Shown here piece after piece: positions 6,664 through 14,569 of a stretch of 35,894 bases of DNA (position 1 is its first letter; each line of letters opens with the position of its first letter). A program made the translations under genes and the position numbers. Source of the stretch: Bacteroidales bacterium (lineage in GTDB: Bacteria > Bacteroidota > Bacteroidia > Bacteroidales > WCHB1-69). Where the stretch lies: positions 1-35,894 of the forward strand of contig JAKSMD010000012.1 of the NCBI GenBank assembly GCA_024400815.1. The letters are read 5' to 3'. The notes below the pieces were generated by a model. It did no database searches. It had not been told where the DNA came from and was given only the letters and a program-made list of their open reading frames with translations.

Positions 6664-8010
6664 ATGAAAAAAAAGACAAAAACTTCTATTATGGCGCTTG
6701 CGATGTTCGCGGTAGGTGTTTTTACGGCGAATGATCTTCAAGCACAAACTGCAGTCCAAGATTCTATTCATGTGGATTTGAATAAGGCCATTGAAATTGC
6801 ATTGTCGGAGACGCCTACGATGCGTATTGCCGACCGTGATGTGCAAATCAAGCAATTGTATAAGAAAGAGCAAATCGTCTCGCTTTTTCCCGATGTGTCT
6901 ATTGCCGCAAATTATAATCGTACGTTGTTGAAACAGACAATGGCTATGGAAATGGGGGGGCAATCAATGAGTATTAAAGTAGGTAAGGACAACACCTATT
7001 CGGCAGGTGTCAACCTTTCTTTGCCTTTGGTGGCTCCGGCGCTTTGGTCCAGTTTGAAACTTTGTTCCCAGGATATCGAATTGGCTATGGAGGCCGCTCG
7101 TTCTTCTAAGTTGGAGCTGGTGAATCAAATCAAACAGGCCTATTTCGGCTATCTGTTGGCTAAGCAATCGTACGATGTGCTGCAAAAAAGTTATTCTAAC
7201 ATCGAGGCCAGCAACCAATTGGTTTCCAATTCTTATAATCAAGGTTTGGTGTCTGAATTTGAGAAATTGCGTTCCGATGTGGCATTGCAAAACCAGCGTC
7301 CGGCGGTCAGTTCTGCGGCAAAGGCCGTTCGCTTGGCCAATATGAACTTGAAGGTGCTTTTGGGCATGAACATTGACGAACCGGTGATTTTCGATGGCGA
7401 GCTTTCCGATTATGAGGAAGGCGTGCTTGGCGCCCAGATGCCTAGTGAACAGGATATCCAGTTGGCCTACAACTCTGCGCTGCGCCAGTTGGACTTGGGC
7501 ATTCAAGAACTGGAACAGTCTAAAAAAATCATGATTGGCTCTTCTTGTCCGATGCTCGCATTGGCTGGCAATTTCCAATATGCCGGTATGGGTGATGACA
7601 AGCAACCATTTACAAACTATCCCTATTCATATATAGCTCTCTCTTTGCAGGTGCCCATCGTCTCGTGGGCTGCTACCTCTTTCAAACTCAAACAGGCCGA
7701 TTTGAATATTGAAAATATGAAAGATCAGCGTCTGGATGTGGAACGTCAACTCCGCATCGGTGTTCAGAGTTATTTGAATGATATGCAGCAGGCTATCGAA
7801 GATATCGCTTCCGATCGCGAGACGATGCTTCAGGCACAAAAAGCATACGATATTGCTAAAAAGCAATACGAAGTCGGTATGAACACTTGGTTGGATTTGA
7901 ATACCGCAGAGCTTACCTTGACCAGCACACAATTGACTTATTGCCAATCTCTTTACAACTACATTTCTGCAAAAGCTTCCCTCGATGCTGTGTTGGGAAA
8001 TGAAAAATAA
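6664..8010 (+). CDS. TolC-family outer-membrane efflux channel
   Basis: A 448-residue protein with a signal peptide (MKKKTKTSIMALAMFAVG through NDLQAQ). Two outer-membrane-efflux-protein halves follow, the first with LVNQIKQAYFGYLLAKQSYD and the second with LNDMQQAIEDIASDRETM; both are long alpha-helical stretches typical of the periplasmic barrel. The length agrees with the family. It would trimerise to form the exit duct of the tripartite pump encoded by the next two genes. It is the first gene of the operon, with 38 bases to the adaptor gene. No regulator gene of the TetR or AraC type is adjacent. Confidence 0.92.
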   Translation: MKKKTKTSIMALAMFAVGVFTANDLQAQTAVQDSIHVDLNKAIEIALSETPTMRIADRDVQIKQLYKKEQIVSLFPDVSIAANYNRTLLKQTMAMEMGGQSMSIKVGKDNTYSAGVNLSLPLVAPALWSSLKLCSQDIELAMEAARSSKLELVNQIKQAYFGYLLAKQSYDVLQKSYSNIEASNQLVSNSYNQGLVSEFEKLRSDVALQNQRPAVSSAAKAVRLANMNLKVLLGMNIDEPVIFDGELSDYEEGVLGAQMPSEQDIQLAYNSALRQLDLGIQELEQSKKIMIGSSCPMLALAGNFQYAGMGDDKQPFTNYPYSYIALSLQVPIVSWAATSFKLKQADLNIENMKDQRLDVERQLRIGVQSYLNDMQQAIEDIASDRETMLQAQKAYDIAKKQYEVGMNTWLDLNTAELTLTSTQLTYCQSLYNYISAKASLDAVLGNEK

Positions 8011-8048
8011 GAGACGCTTTTTAATGGAATATAAAACAGTTTAGAAAT

Positions 8049-9056
8049 ATGAAAAAATCAACAACAATTATCCTCCTCGCAGCTATTATCCTGCTTGGAT
8101 TCACAGGATGCAAGAAGAAAGCTGAAACAGCAGTTGAACAGGATTTCATGATCCGCACCCAACAGGTTACCGCACAAGATGTGGAACAGATTTACGAATA
8201 TACGGCTACGGTAGAAGCGAATGCCGTCAATAACATCGCCCCGCTTACGGGTGGACGTATCGACAAGATCTATGTCGAAGTTGGGGATCGCGTAGCCAAG
8301 GGTAAGGTCCTCGTTCAAATGAATGAGAACAGCCTCAAACAACAGAAAGCGCAATTGGACAATCTTAAGAAGAGTTTCAACCGCATTGACGAACTTTACA
8401 AAGTTGGCGGTTGCTCAAAATCAGATTGGGATGCTATGAAGACCCAAGTTGATGTGGCTCAAACGGCCTACGATAATCTTTTGGAAAACACGCAATTGAT
8501 TAGCCCGATTAGCGGTGTTGTCAGCGCCAGAAACTATGATAGCGGCGACCTCTTCGGTGGTCTTCCTGTCGTTACCGTTCAACAAATCACTCCGGTGAAA
8601 ATGAATATCAACTTGTCAGAATCCCTTTTCAAACAAGTTAAGGTGGGCATGCCCGTAACTATTACGGTGGATGCTTATGGCGATGAAACCTTCAATGGCA
8701 AAGTCAGTTTGATTTATCCGACGGTGGACCCCACAACACATACTTTCCCAGTAGAAGTGCAGCTGGCTAACAGCGATGGTCGTGTTCGTCCGGGTATGTA
8801 CGCTCGCGTGACGGTGAACTTCGGCACCTCTCATCATGTAGTGGTTCCGGATGAGGCAATCTTCCGTCAGCAAGGTTCCGGTAACCGTTATGTCTATATT
8901 TATAAAAATGGTAAGGTCAAATTCAGCCAAGTCGAAATCGGCCGCCACATCGACAACAAGTATGAACTGCTCTCTGGTTGTGAGGATGGCGACTATTTGG
9001 CTACTACCGGCCTTGCTCGTTTGAAAGATGGTATGAAAGTTAAGGTTGAAAAATAA
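8049..9056 (+). CDS. RND efflux periplasmic adaptor (membrane-fusion lipoprotein)
   Basis: The protein has 335 residues. The N-terminus is a lipoprotein signal (MKKSTTIILLAAIILLGFTGC, predicted lipid on Cys20 or 21). The lipoyl/barrel-sandwich halves are visible as GRIDKIYVEVGDRVAKGKVL and TQLISPISGVVSARNYDSGD, separated by a short alpha-hairpin. The beta-barrel and membrane-proximal domains follow (VRPGMYARVTVNFG, VVVPDEAIFRQ). It connects the inner-membrane pump to the TolC channel. The gap of 64 bases to the pump gene contains an imperfect TTGGC/ATTGG repeat. Confidence 0.92.
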   Translation: MKKSTTIILLAAIILLGFTGCKKKAETAVEQDFMIRTQQVTAQDVEQIYEYTATVEANAVNNIAPLTGGRIDKIYVEVGDRVAKGKVLVQMNENSLKQQKAQLDNLKKSFNRIDELYKVGGCSKSDWDAMKTQVDVAQTAYDNLLENTQLISPISGVVSARNYDSGDLFGGLPVVTVQQITPVKMNINLSESLFKQVKVGMPVTITVDAYGDETFNGKVSLIYPTVDPTTHTFPVEVQLANSDGRVRPGMYARVTVNFGTSHHVVVPDEAIFRQQGSGNRYVYIYKNGKVKFSQVEIGRHIDNKYELLSGCEDGDYLATTGLARLKDGMKVKVEK

Positions 9057-9058
9057 TA

Positions 9059-9087
9059 GTTGGCCATTAACTATTGGCTATTGGCCT
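9059..9087. repeat. Short TATTGGC-type repeat within the efflux operon
   Basis: Imperfect units of TTGGCCATTAACTATTGGC / TATTGGCC occupy the gap between adaptor and pump genes. They belong in style with the other short-period intergenic repeats in this window. Confidence 0.5.
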
Positions 9088-9120
9088 GTAGTTGGTATAA
9101 AACATTAAAAGAAAGATAAT

Positions 9121-12100
9121 ATGAGTTTATATTCAAAATCTGTCCAACGTCCGATTATGACTGGCTTGATTTATATCGCTGTAGTCATTATCGGTATCTT
9201 TTCCATGATTAAGTTGCCCGTGGACTTGTTCCCGCATATGGATAGCAATACGATCATGGTTTTGACGGTATATGGCGGTGCAAGTGCCGAAGATATTGAG
9301 GATAATGTGTCCAAACCTATCGAAAATGTGCTCAACACCCTGAGTGACTTGAAACACATTACTTCTAACTCTAAAGAGAACTATTCTATTGTTTATCTGG
9401 AATTTGAATACGGCGTGGATATTGAACAGAAGACCAACGATGTCCGTGACAAGTTGGATATGGTGAAGTCTGCTTTGCCAGATGGTGCCAACACACCGTA
9501 TCTGTTCAAGTTCAGTGCCGATGATATGCCAATTATGATGCTTTCTGTGAAATCAGGACAAAGCACACAGGCATTGTATAAAATTTTGGATGACAAGGTC
9601 TCCTCTCCATTGAGCCGTGTGAGCGGCGTTGGTGCCGTCTCTATTTCTGGTGCCCCACAACGCGAAATTCAGGTGTATTGTGACCCGTACAAATTGGAAG
9701 GATACAATTTGACGATCGAATCTATTGCCAATGTCTTGGGCGCTGAAAACAGAAATGTCTCCCTTGGTGTCATGGACGTAGGTTCTAAAACCTACTCTAT
9801 GCGTGTAGATGGAGAATTCAACAGTGCTGACGAAATGGAGAATATCGTGGTGGGCAGTTTCAGCAACAAGAACATCTATCTGAGCGATGTGGCTGCCGTA
9901 AAGGATACGCTCCAAGAACGTATGCAGGAGTCATACACCGATGGCGAACCGGGCGCTATGATTATCATCCAAAAACAGACGGGCGCTAATACGGTCCAAA
10001 TCTGTAAGAAAGTTAGAGAGGAACTTCCCGAAATTCAAAAGACCCTTCCTGCGGATGTGGATTTGAGCATTCTGGTTGATAACTCGGATAACATCGTGAA
10101 CACCATCAATAGTTTGGAAGAGACGATTCTCATCATCTTGCTCTTGGTGGTGGTTGTTGTCTTGTTCTTCTTGGGCAGATGGCGTGCGACATTGATTATT
10201 GCAGTCGTCGTGCCGGTGTCCTTGATTGCCGCTTTCATCTACTTGCTGGCAACAGGTAATACCTTGAACATCATTTCACTTTCCTCTATTTCCATTGCTA
10301 TCGGTATGGTTGTCGATGACTCTATTGTGGTTTTGGAAAATATTACAACGCATATCGAACGCGGTTCTAAACCGAAAGCCGCTGCTATATTCGCTACCAG
10401 CGAGGTCTCTCTCTCTATCGTGGCTTCTACTTTGGTGATCGTAGCTGTGTTCTTGCCGCTGACTTTCCTTACAGGTATGGCCGGTGTTCTCTTCAAACAG
10501 TTGGGCTGGATTATTACCATTGTGATTGTGGTCTCTTTGGCGGCCGCTATGTCTTTGACCCCAATGCTTTGCTCTTTGATGCTGAAGAAAAATCCGAAGA
10601 AGAGCAAGTGGTTTGCTGCAATTTATGGACCTATTGAACGCTTCTTGAACCGCATAGACGAATGGTATGCCGGCGTGCTGACCTGGTGCGTGAATCATCG
10701 TAAAACGGTCTTCTTTACGGGGGTGGGCATCTTTATCGCCAGCTTGTTCCTTTTGATGGTTATTCCGACGGAATTCTTCCCGACACAGGATAATGCCCGT
10801 TTGAGCTGTACGGTTAAATTGCCGCAAGGTACTCGAGTAGAAACTACCAGAGCCCTCGGTGATGAACTGGTAAATGAAATTCGTGCAAAGTACCCAGACG
10901 CTGTCAAAGCTATCAACTATTCTGTCGGTCAACCGGATGAAGACAATACCTTCAGTTTGATGCGCGAAAATGGTACGAACCTGCTCTCTTTCAATATTCG
11001 TTTGTATAAGAAGACGGAACGTCCAGAATCTATTACGGAAATTTCTGACGGCATTCGTGAAATTATGCGCAATCATATTGAAATCAATACATATACGGTA
11101 TCTACCGGACAGGGTAGCATGGGCGGACAGTCCACTGTTGATATTGAATTGTATTGTTATGATTTCAATACGACCGACCAGTTTGCGGCTGAATTGGCAG
11201 ACCGTATGCGCGGCGTCAAAGGCTGTACCGAAGTGGTGATCAGCCGCGACGAATACACGCCGGAATTGGAAGTCGTACTCGACCGTCAGAAACTGGCAGA
11301 AAATGGCTTGAACTCCACCACGGCAGCAAGCTATATCCGCAATCGTTTCAATGGTTATACTGCATCCTATTTCCGTGAAGACGGTGATGAATACAATATC
11401 CGTGTCCGTTATGCCCCAGAATTCCGTGACGATGTCCATGCAATTGAAAATATTTTGATTTACAATAATATGGGCAAGGGAATCCGCGTGGGTGATGTCG
11501 GAAAAGTGGAAGAAACTTTTACCCCGCCGACTATCGTTCGTAAGGACCGTGAACGTATGGTGAAAGTCTCCTGCGTGGTTGGTAAGGATGCTGTCTTGAG
11601 CGAAATCGTAGATGCTGCTCAAAATGAACTTGACAAAATGGATGTTCCCGCAACATTGGATTACAAAATCGGTGGTACCTGGGAAGATCAACAGGATGCT
11701 TTCGGCGATATGTTTGTGCTGATTGCCTTGATTGTCATGTTAGTGTATGTCGTGATGGCCGCACAGTTTGAGTCCTTCAGCTATCCGTTTATCATTATGG
11801 GCTCTATTCCGTTTGCGCTCACGGGTGTCTTTATCGGTTTGGCAATCACTCATACGGCTCTCGGCATCATGGCCTTGATTGGCGCCATGATGTTGATTGG
11901 TATCGTGGTGAAGAACGGTATTGTGTTGGTGGACTACACCAGCTTGTGCTGGGAACGCGGCATGTCTATCAAGGAAGCTGTGGTCGCCGGCGGTCGCTCC
12001 CGTCTCCGTCCTATCTTGATGACAACCTTGACGACGGTGCTCGGTATGATTCCTTTGGCTTTGGATAAGGGTGAAGGCGCTGAAATGTGGAATTCTATGG

Positions 12101-12258
12101 GTATGGTTGTCGCTTGGGGTCTTACCTTCTCTACCTTGGTAACCCTGGTGCTCATTCCGATTCTTTACAGTAAGGTCGCTGAAATGTCAGCTGCCCGTAA
12201 GGAAAGGAAACGCATTCGCCAAGCCAGAAATAAAGAACTGGGTGTCAATATGAATTAA
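9121..12258 (+). CDS. RND efflux pump, inner-membrane permease (HAE1/AcrB type)
   Basis: The protein has 1045 residues, the normal length for AcrB-like pumps. It begins with SVQRPIMTGLIYIAVVIIG, the first membrane helix, and has the expected twelve helices and two large periplasmic loops. The proton-relay residues are present: the Asp pair in GMVVDDSIVVLEN (399 and 400, helix 4) and Lys931 in LIGIVVKNGIVLVDY (helix 10). Hydrophobic drugs or toxic compounds are the usual cargo of this HAE1 type; the heavy-metal subfamily is less likely from the helix-4 motif. It works with the adaptor and channel encoded upstream. Confidence 0.95.
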   Translation: MSLYSKSVQRPIMTGLIYIAVVIIGIFSMIKLPVDLFPHMDSNTIMVLTVYGGASAEDIEDNVSKPIENVLNTLSDLKHITSNSKENYSIVYLEFEYGVDIEQKTNDVRDKLDMVKSALPDGANTPYLFKFSADDMPIMMLSVKSGQSTQALYKILDDKVSSPLSRVSGVGAVSISGAPQREIQVYCDPYKLEGYNLTIESIANVLGAENRNVSLGVMDVGSKTYSMRVDGEFNSADEMENIVVGSFSNKNIYLSDVAAVKDTLQERMQESYTDGEPGAMIIIQKQTGANTVQICKKVREELPEIQKTLPADVDLSILVDNSDNIVNTINSLEETILIILLLVVVVVLFFLGRWRATLIIAVVVPVSLIAAFIYLLATGNTLNIISLSSISIAIGMVVDDSIVVLENITTHIERGSKPKAAAIFATSEVSLSIVASTLVIVAVFLPLTFLTGMAGVLFKQLGWIITIVIVVSLAAAMSLTPMLCSLMLKKNPKKSKWFAAIYGPIERFLNRIDEWYAGVLTWCVNHRKTVFFTGVGIFIASLFLLMVIPTEFFPTQDNARLSCTVKLPQGTRVETTRALGDELVNEIRAKYPDAVKAINYSVGQPDEDNTFSLMRENGTNLLSFNIRLYKKTERPESITEISDGIREIMRNHIEINTYTVSTGQGSMGGQSTVDIELYCYDFNTTDQFAAELADRMRGVKGCTEVVISRDEYTPELEVVLDRQKLAENGLNSTTAASYIRNRFNGYTASYFREDGDEYNIRVRYAPEFRDDVHAIENILIYNNMGKGIRVGDVGKVEETFTPPTIVRKDRERMVKVSCVVGKDAVLSEIVDAAQNELDKMDVPATLDYKIGGTWEDQQDAFGDMFVLIALIVMLVYVVMAAQFESFSYPFIIMGSIPFALTGVFIGLAITHTALGIMALIGAMMLIGIVVKNGIVLVDYTSLCWERGMSIKEAVVAGGRSRLRPILMTTLTTVLGMIPLALDKGEGAEMWNSMGMVVAWGLTFSTLVTLVLIPILYSKVAEMSAARKERKRIRQARNKELGVNMN

Positions 12259-12282
12259 TAATTAACAAAGATGTTGAGTTGT

Positions 12283-12322
12283 GAAGATGTGAAGCCTGGA
12301 TGGCAAGCATCTTCACATCTTC
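12283..12322. repeat. 12-bp inverted repeat between pump and PII-like genes
   Basis: GAAGATGTGAAG (12283-12294) and its exact complement (12311-12322) flank a 16-base loop in the 88-base gap after the pump gene. A stable RNA hairpin would form inside the operon, with no T-run after it. It could protect the upstream mRNA end or reduce read-through. The sequence also resembles the window's short-period repeats. Confidence 0.55.
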
Positions 12323-12346
12323 GCACCTTCACTTTTAACATAAAAT

Positions 12347-12652
12347 ATGAAAGCTGTATTTATTTCCCTATATCAGGCCTTCTACGAAGAAATTATGGAG
12401 GTCTTAGACAAAAACGAGATTCGTGGTTTCACCTTCTGGAATGAAGTTCAAGGCCGCGGCTCCGAAGATGGCGAACCCCACTATGGCACGCATGCTTGGC
12501 CGACGTTGAATTCCGCTATCCTCACTTTTGTGCCAGACGAAAAAGTCGAACAACTGCTGAAGGATATCCACGAATTGGATCTCTCGGCTGAACAACAAGG
12601 CATCCGCGCTTTCGTTTGGAATGCCGAAGAAATGACTAATAAAAATTTGTAA
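12347..12652 (+). CDS. PII-like protein associated with the RND efflux operon
   Basis: A 101-residue soluble protein with a beta-alpha-beta pattern resembling the ferredoxin-like PII fold: strand MKAVFISLYQ, helix YEEIMEVLDKN, strand GFTFWNEVQGRGS. A loop with GEPHYGTHAWP follows, where PII proteins have their T-loop, then strand NSAILTFVPD, helix KVEQLLKDIHEL and strand IRAFVWN. Small PII-like proteins are known next to RND and metal pumps and are thought to sense small ligands or metals. The His, Cys-free loop has two His residues. It is the last gene of the efflux operon. I do not know a biochemical function for this particular family; the fold call is from pattern only. Confidence 0.65.
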   Translation: MKAVFISLYQAFYEEIMEVLDKNEIRGFTFWNEVQGRGSEDGEPHYGTHAWPTLNSAILTFVPDEKVEQLLKDIHELDLSAEQQGIRAFVWNAEEMTNKNL

Positions 12653-12681
12653 TCCTTAAAATTATTCCATTTATTTAAGGA
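12653..12681 (+). terminator. Weak hairpin after the efflux operon
   Basis: TCCTTAAA (12653-12660) and TTTAAGGA (12674-12681) form an 8-bp stem directly after the PII-like stop codon. The stem is AT-rich and the following T-run is short, so termination may be partial. Confidence 0.35.
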
Positions 12682-12738
12682 CATTTTCAAGTGGATAAAT
12701 CAAAATTTTTAGAGTGTTTTGATATATTAAAAAAATTG

Positions 12739-12746
12739 TATATTTG
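12739..12746 (+). promoter_or_regulatory. -7 box upstream of the TonB_C/OmpA-like gene
   Basis: TATATTTG followed by CCGC matches the Bacteroidetes -7 consensus 32 bases upstream of the start codon. A TTTTG ending at 12721 may be the -33 element. Confidence 0.5.
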
Positions 12747-12778
12747 CCGCTTGGAAAATAATTAAATATCAATAAAAT

Positions 12779-13861
12779 ATGAAAAGAGTATACAGTTTAA
12801 TCAGTTTGTTGACAGTGATTATTTTATCGTGTTCATTGTCAATGAGTTATGCTCAGTGCAATGGGAATAATTCCTATTTGTACGGTGGCAAGGACGGTTC
12901 TTGCAAGTCCGGTATTGCAGTAGCAATAGGTCAGCATGAAACTCCGACTTCTGCTATGACATTGCCGCACTTCAAGGGTGGCAACAAAGCAATGTGCCGT
13001 TATATCAACAAAACCAAAGTTTACCCAGTGAACTTGAAAAGTCAAAGAGCTTCTGGTACTGCAATCGTTCAAGCAAAGGTCTTGGCCGATAGTACTTTGA
13101 CAGATGTTGAACTCGTAACAAGTTCTGGTTATCAAGAAATGGATGATGAAGCCGTTCGCGTGGTTAAGTCATTCCCGAAAATGTGTCCGGCTACTCAAAG
13201 CTGCACCGCTCAGGATATGATTATCCAAGTTCCGGTTACCTTCTCTATGGAAGAAGAAGAAGCTAAAGAAAAACTCGCTCAACAAAAATCACAAATTCGT
13301 GAAATTGGACCGATTACTCTTTACTTTGAAAACGACCGTCCAGATCCGAGAACCAAACAAGACTATACAAGCACAGAATACAAAGGTTTGTATGATGCTT
13401 ATATGAATCAAAGAGACAATTACATTGCCAACTGTTCTAAAGGTCTCACGGGCAGCCAAAAGTCTGACGCTGAAAACCAAGTTAAAGTTTTCTTCGACGA
13501 CTCTATCGCAACAGGTTATGATCGCCTCGTGAAACTCACCAATGTCCTCGTTGACATTCTTGAAAGCGGCAGCTCTGTTTCTTTCAACATCAGTGGTTTC
13601 GCAAGCCCATTGAGCAATAGCGACTACAACATGCATTTGTCTTCCCGTCGTATCGAAAGTGTCCTTAACTATATGAAACAAGCTAATGGCGGCAAGTTGG
13701 CTCCTTACATCACAGGTGAAAAGGCTGGCCTTACCATTACTCGTAACCCTCAAGGTGAAGTTAACCACGCTGAATCTTCTCAAGCCCAAAGCGTAACCGT
13801 TTATGGTTTGCAAGCAGCAAAAGATAGAAGAATTGTGATCGACAATATTAAAGTTCGCTAA
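12779..13861 (+). CDS. Periplasmic protein with TonB_C and OmpA-like domains
   Basis: The protein has 360 residues and a signal peptide ending near SMSYAQ (residue 26). Residues about 65-155 look like a TonB C-terminal domain: YPVNLKSQRASGTAIVQAKV, then LTDVELVTSSGYQEMDDEA and VRVVKSFPKM, the usual order of beta strand, beta strand and helix. After a Glu/Lys-rich linker, residues about 225-360 resemble an OmpA C-terminal domain (SFNISGFASPLSNSDYNMH, LSSRRIESVLNYM, KDRRIVI). The second Arg of SSRR fits the peptidoglycan-contact Arg, but the usual Asp of that fold is not where I expect it. No N-terminal membrane anchor of the TonB type is seen, so energy transduction is unlikely. The fusion suggests an envelope-spanning structural role. 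Confidence 0.7.
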   Translation: MKRVYSLISLLTVIILSCSLSMSYAQCNGNNSYLYGGKDGSCKSGIAVAIGQHETPTSAMTLPHFKGGNKAMCRYINKTKVYPVNLKSQRASGTAIVQAKVLADSTLTDVELVTSSGYQEMDDEAVRVVKSFPKMCPATQSCTAQDMIIQVPVTFSMEEEEAKEKLAQQKSQIREIGPITLYFENDRPDPRTKQDYTSTEYKGLYDAYMNQRDNYIANCSKGLTGSQKSDAENQVKVFFDDSIATGYDRLVKLTNVLVDILESGSSVSFNISGFASPLSNSDYNMHLSSRRIESVLNYMKQANGGKLAPYITGEKAGLTITRNPQGEVNHAESSQAQSVTVYGLQAAKDRRIVIDNIKVR

Positions 13862-13877
13862 TCCGAATTTAATATAT

Positions 13878-13916
13878 AAAAATCCCCTTACGGTTTCCGT
13901 GAGGGGATTTTTTTTA
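13878..13916. terminator. Strong bidirectional intrinsic terminator
   Basis: A stem AATCCCCTTACGG paired to CCGTGAGGGGATT (one G-U pair, TTT loop) is followed by a T-run on the + strand and flanked by A's on the other side. It lies between the stops of the convergent TonB_C/OmpA and response-regulator genes. Confidence 0.9.
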
Positions 13917-13923
13917 TGTCTGC

Positions 13924-14568
13924 TTAAGAAAGGTTGGCTTTGGTTATTCCATGCTGGAATGCGAAATGTATGAGTTCACTCGTCGTTGAAAATCCTAATT
14001 TTTTGAAAATATTGTTTTTGTGCGATTCTACGGTTCGTTTGCTGATTTCCAACTTCTCTGCAATGGCTCGGGCGGGATACCCTTGGGCGCATAGTTGGAT
14101 GATTTCCAATTCCCGTTCGGTGAATTGCTGCTCTGCAGTTTCTCGGATTGTCTTAACAGAGTGAATGATTTCTGAGATGTCTTTGCCGAAATACTCCAGT
14201 CCGGACATGACAGAATCAATTGCCGTCAAAAGAACGGGCACATCGGCGTATTTGCTGATAAACCCCTCAATGCCCATTCCGACAAGATTTTCTATGACTT
14301 CGTTGGATGTCTCTGCGGAGATGACCAATATTTTGATGTCAGGGTAACGCGGTTTCACATATTTGACAATCTCAATCCCTGAACCATCTGTTAAAGTGAG
14401 ATCCAATAATATGAGTTCAATGGGCGTTCCCTGATCGATTATATCAAGCGCCTCTTGAACACTGCCCGTTTCTGCCACTATTTCGCAGTCCGTTTCAGGA
14501 TTGTTCAGGGCCATCTTCATTCCCATACGGGTGAGTAGTTGATCTTCAACAAGAAGTATTAGTGCCAT
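13924..14568 (-). CDS. NarL/FixJ-type response regulator
   Basis: The protein has 214 residues. The receiver domain (1-120) has the acidic pair E8-D9, the phosphoacceptor Asp56 in LILLDLTLTDGSG, a Ser in VISAETS and Lys in FISKYAD. The C-terminal LuxR-type helix-turn-helix (about 150-205) has FTERELEIIQLCAQGYPARA and ISKRTVESHKNNIFKKLG. It would be phosphorylated by the kinase encoded just upstream and control transcription. Its ATG follows the kinase stop by one base (TAAGATG). A strong Shine-Dalgarno-like AAGGAGG sits inside the last kinase codons, which is unusual for this phylum and suggests coupled translation. Confidence 0.92.
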   Translation of the reverse strand: MALILLVEDQLLTRMGMKMALNNPETDCEIVAETGSVQEALDIIDQGTPIELILLDLTLTDGSGIEIVKYVKPRYPDIKILVISAETSNEVIENLVGMGIEGFISKYADVPVLLTAIDSVMSGLEYFGKDISEIIHSVKTIRETAEQQFTERELEIIQLCAQGYPARAIAEKLEISKRTVESHKNNIFKKLGFSTTSELIHFAFQHGITKANLS

Positions 14569-14569
14569 C

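Noticed and set aside
10276..11691. A 471-codon open frame on the minus strand opposite the RND pump gene
   Set aside because: It is wholly inside the pump gene, which has conserved motifs throughout, and its translation is rich in Ile, His and Cys without any recognisable domain. It is an artefact of codon use.
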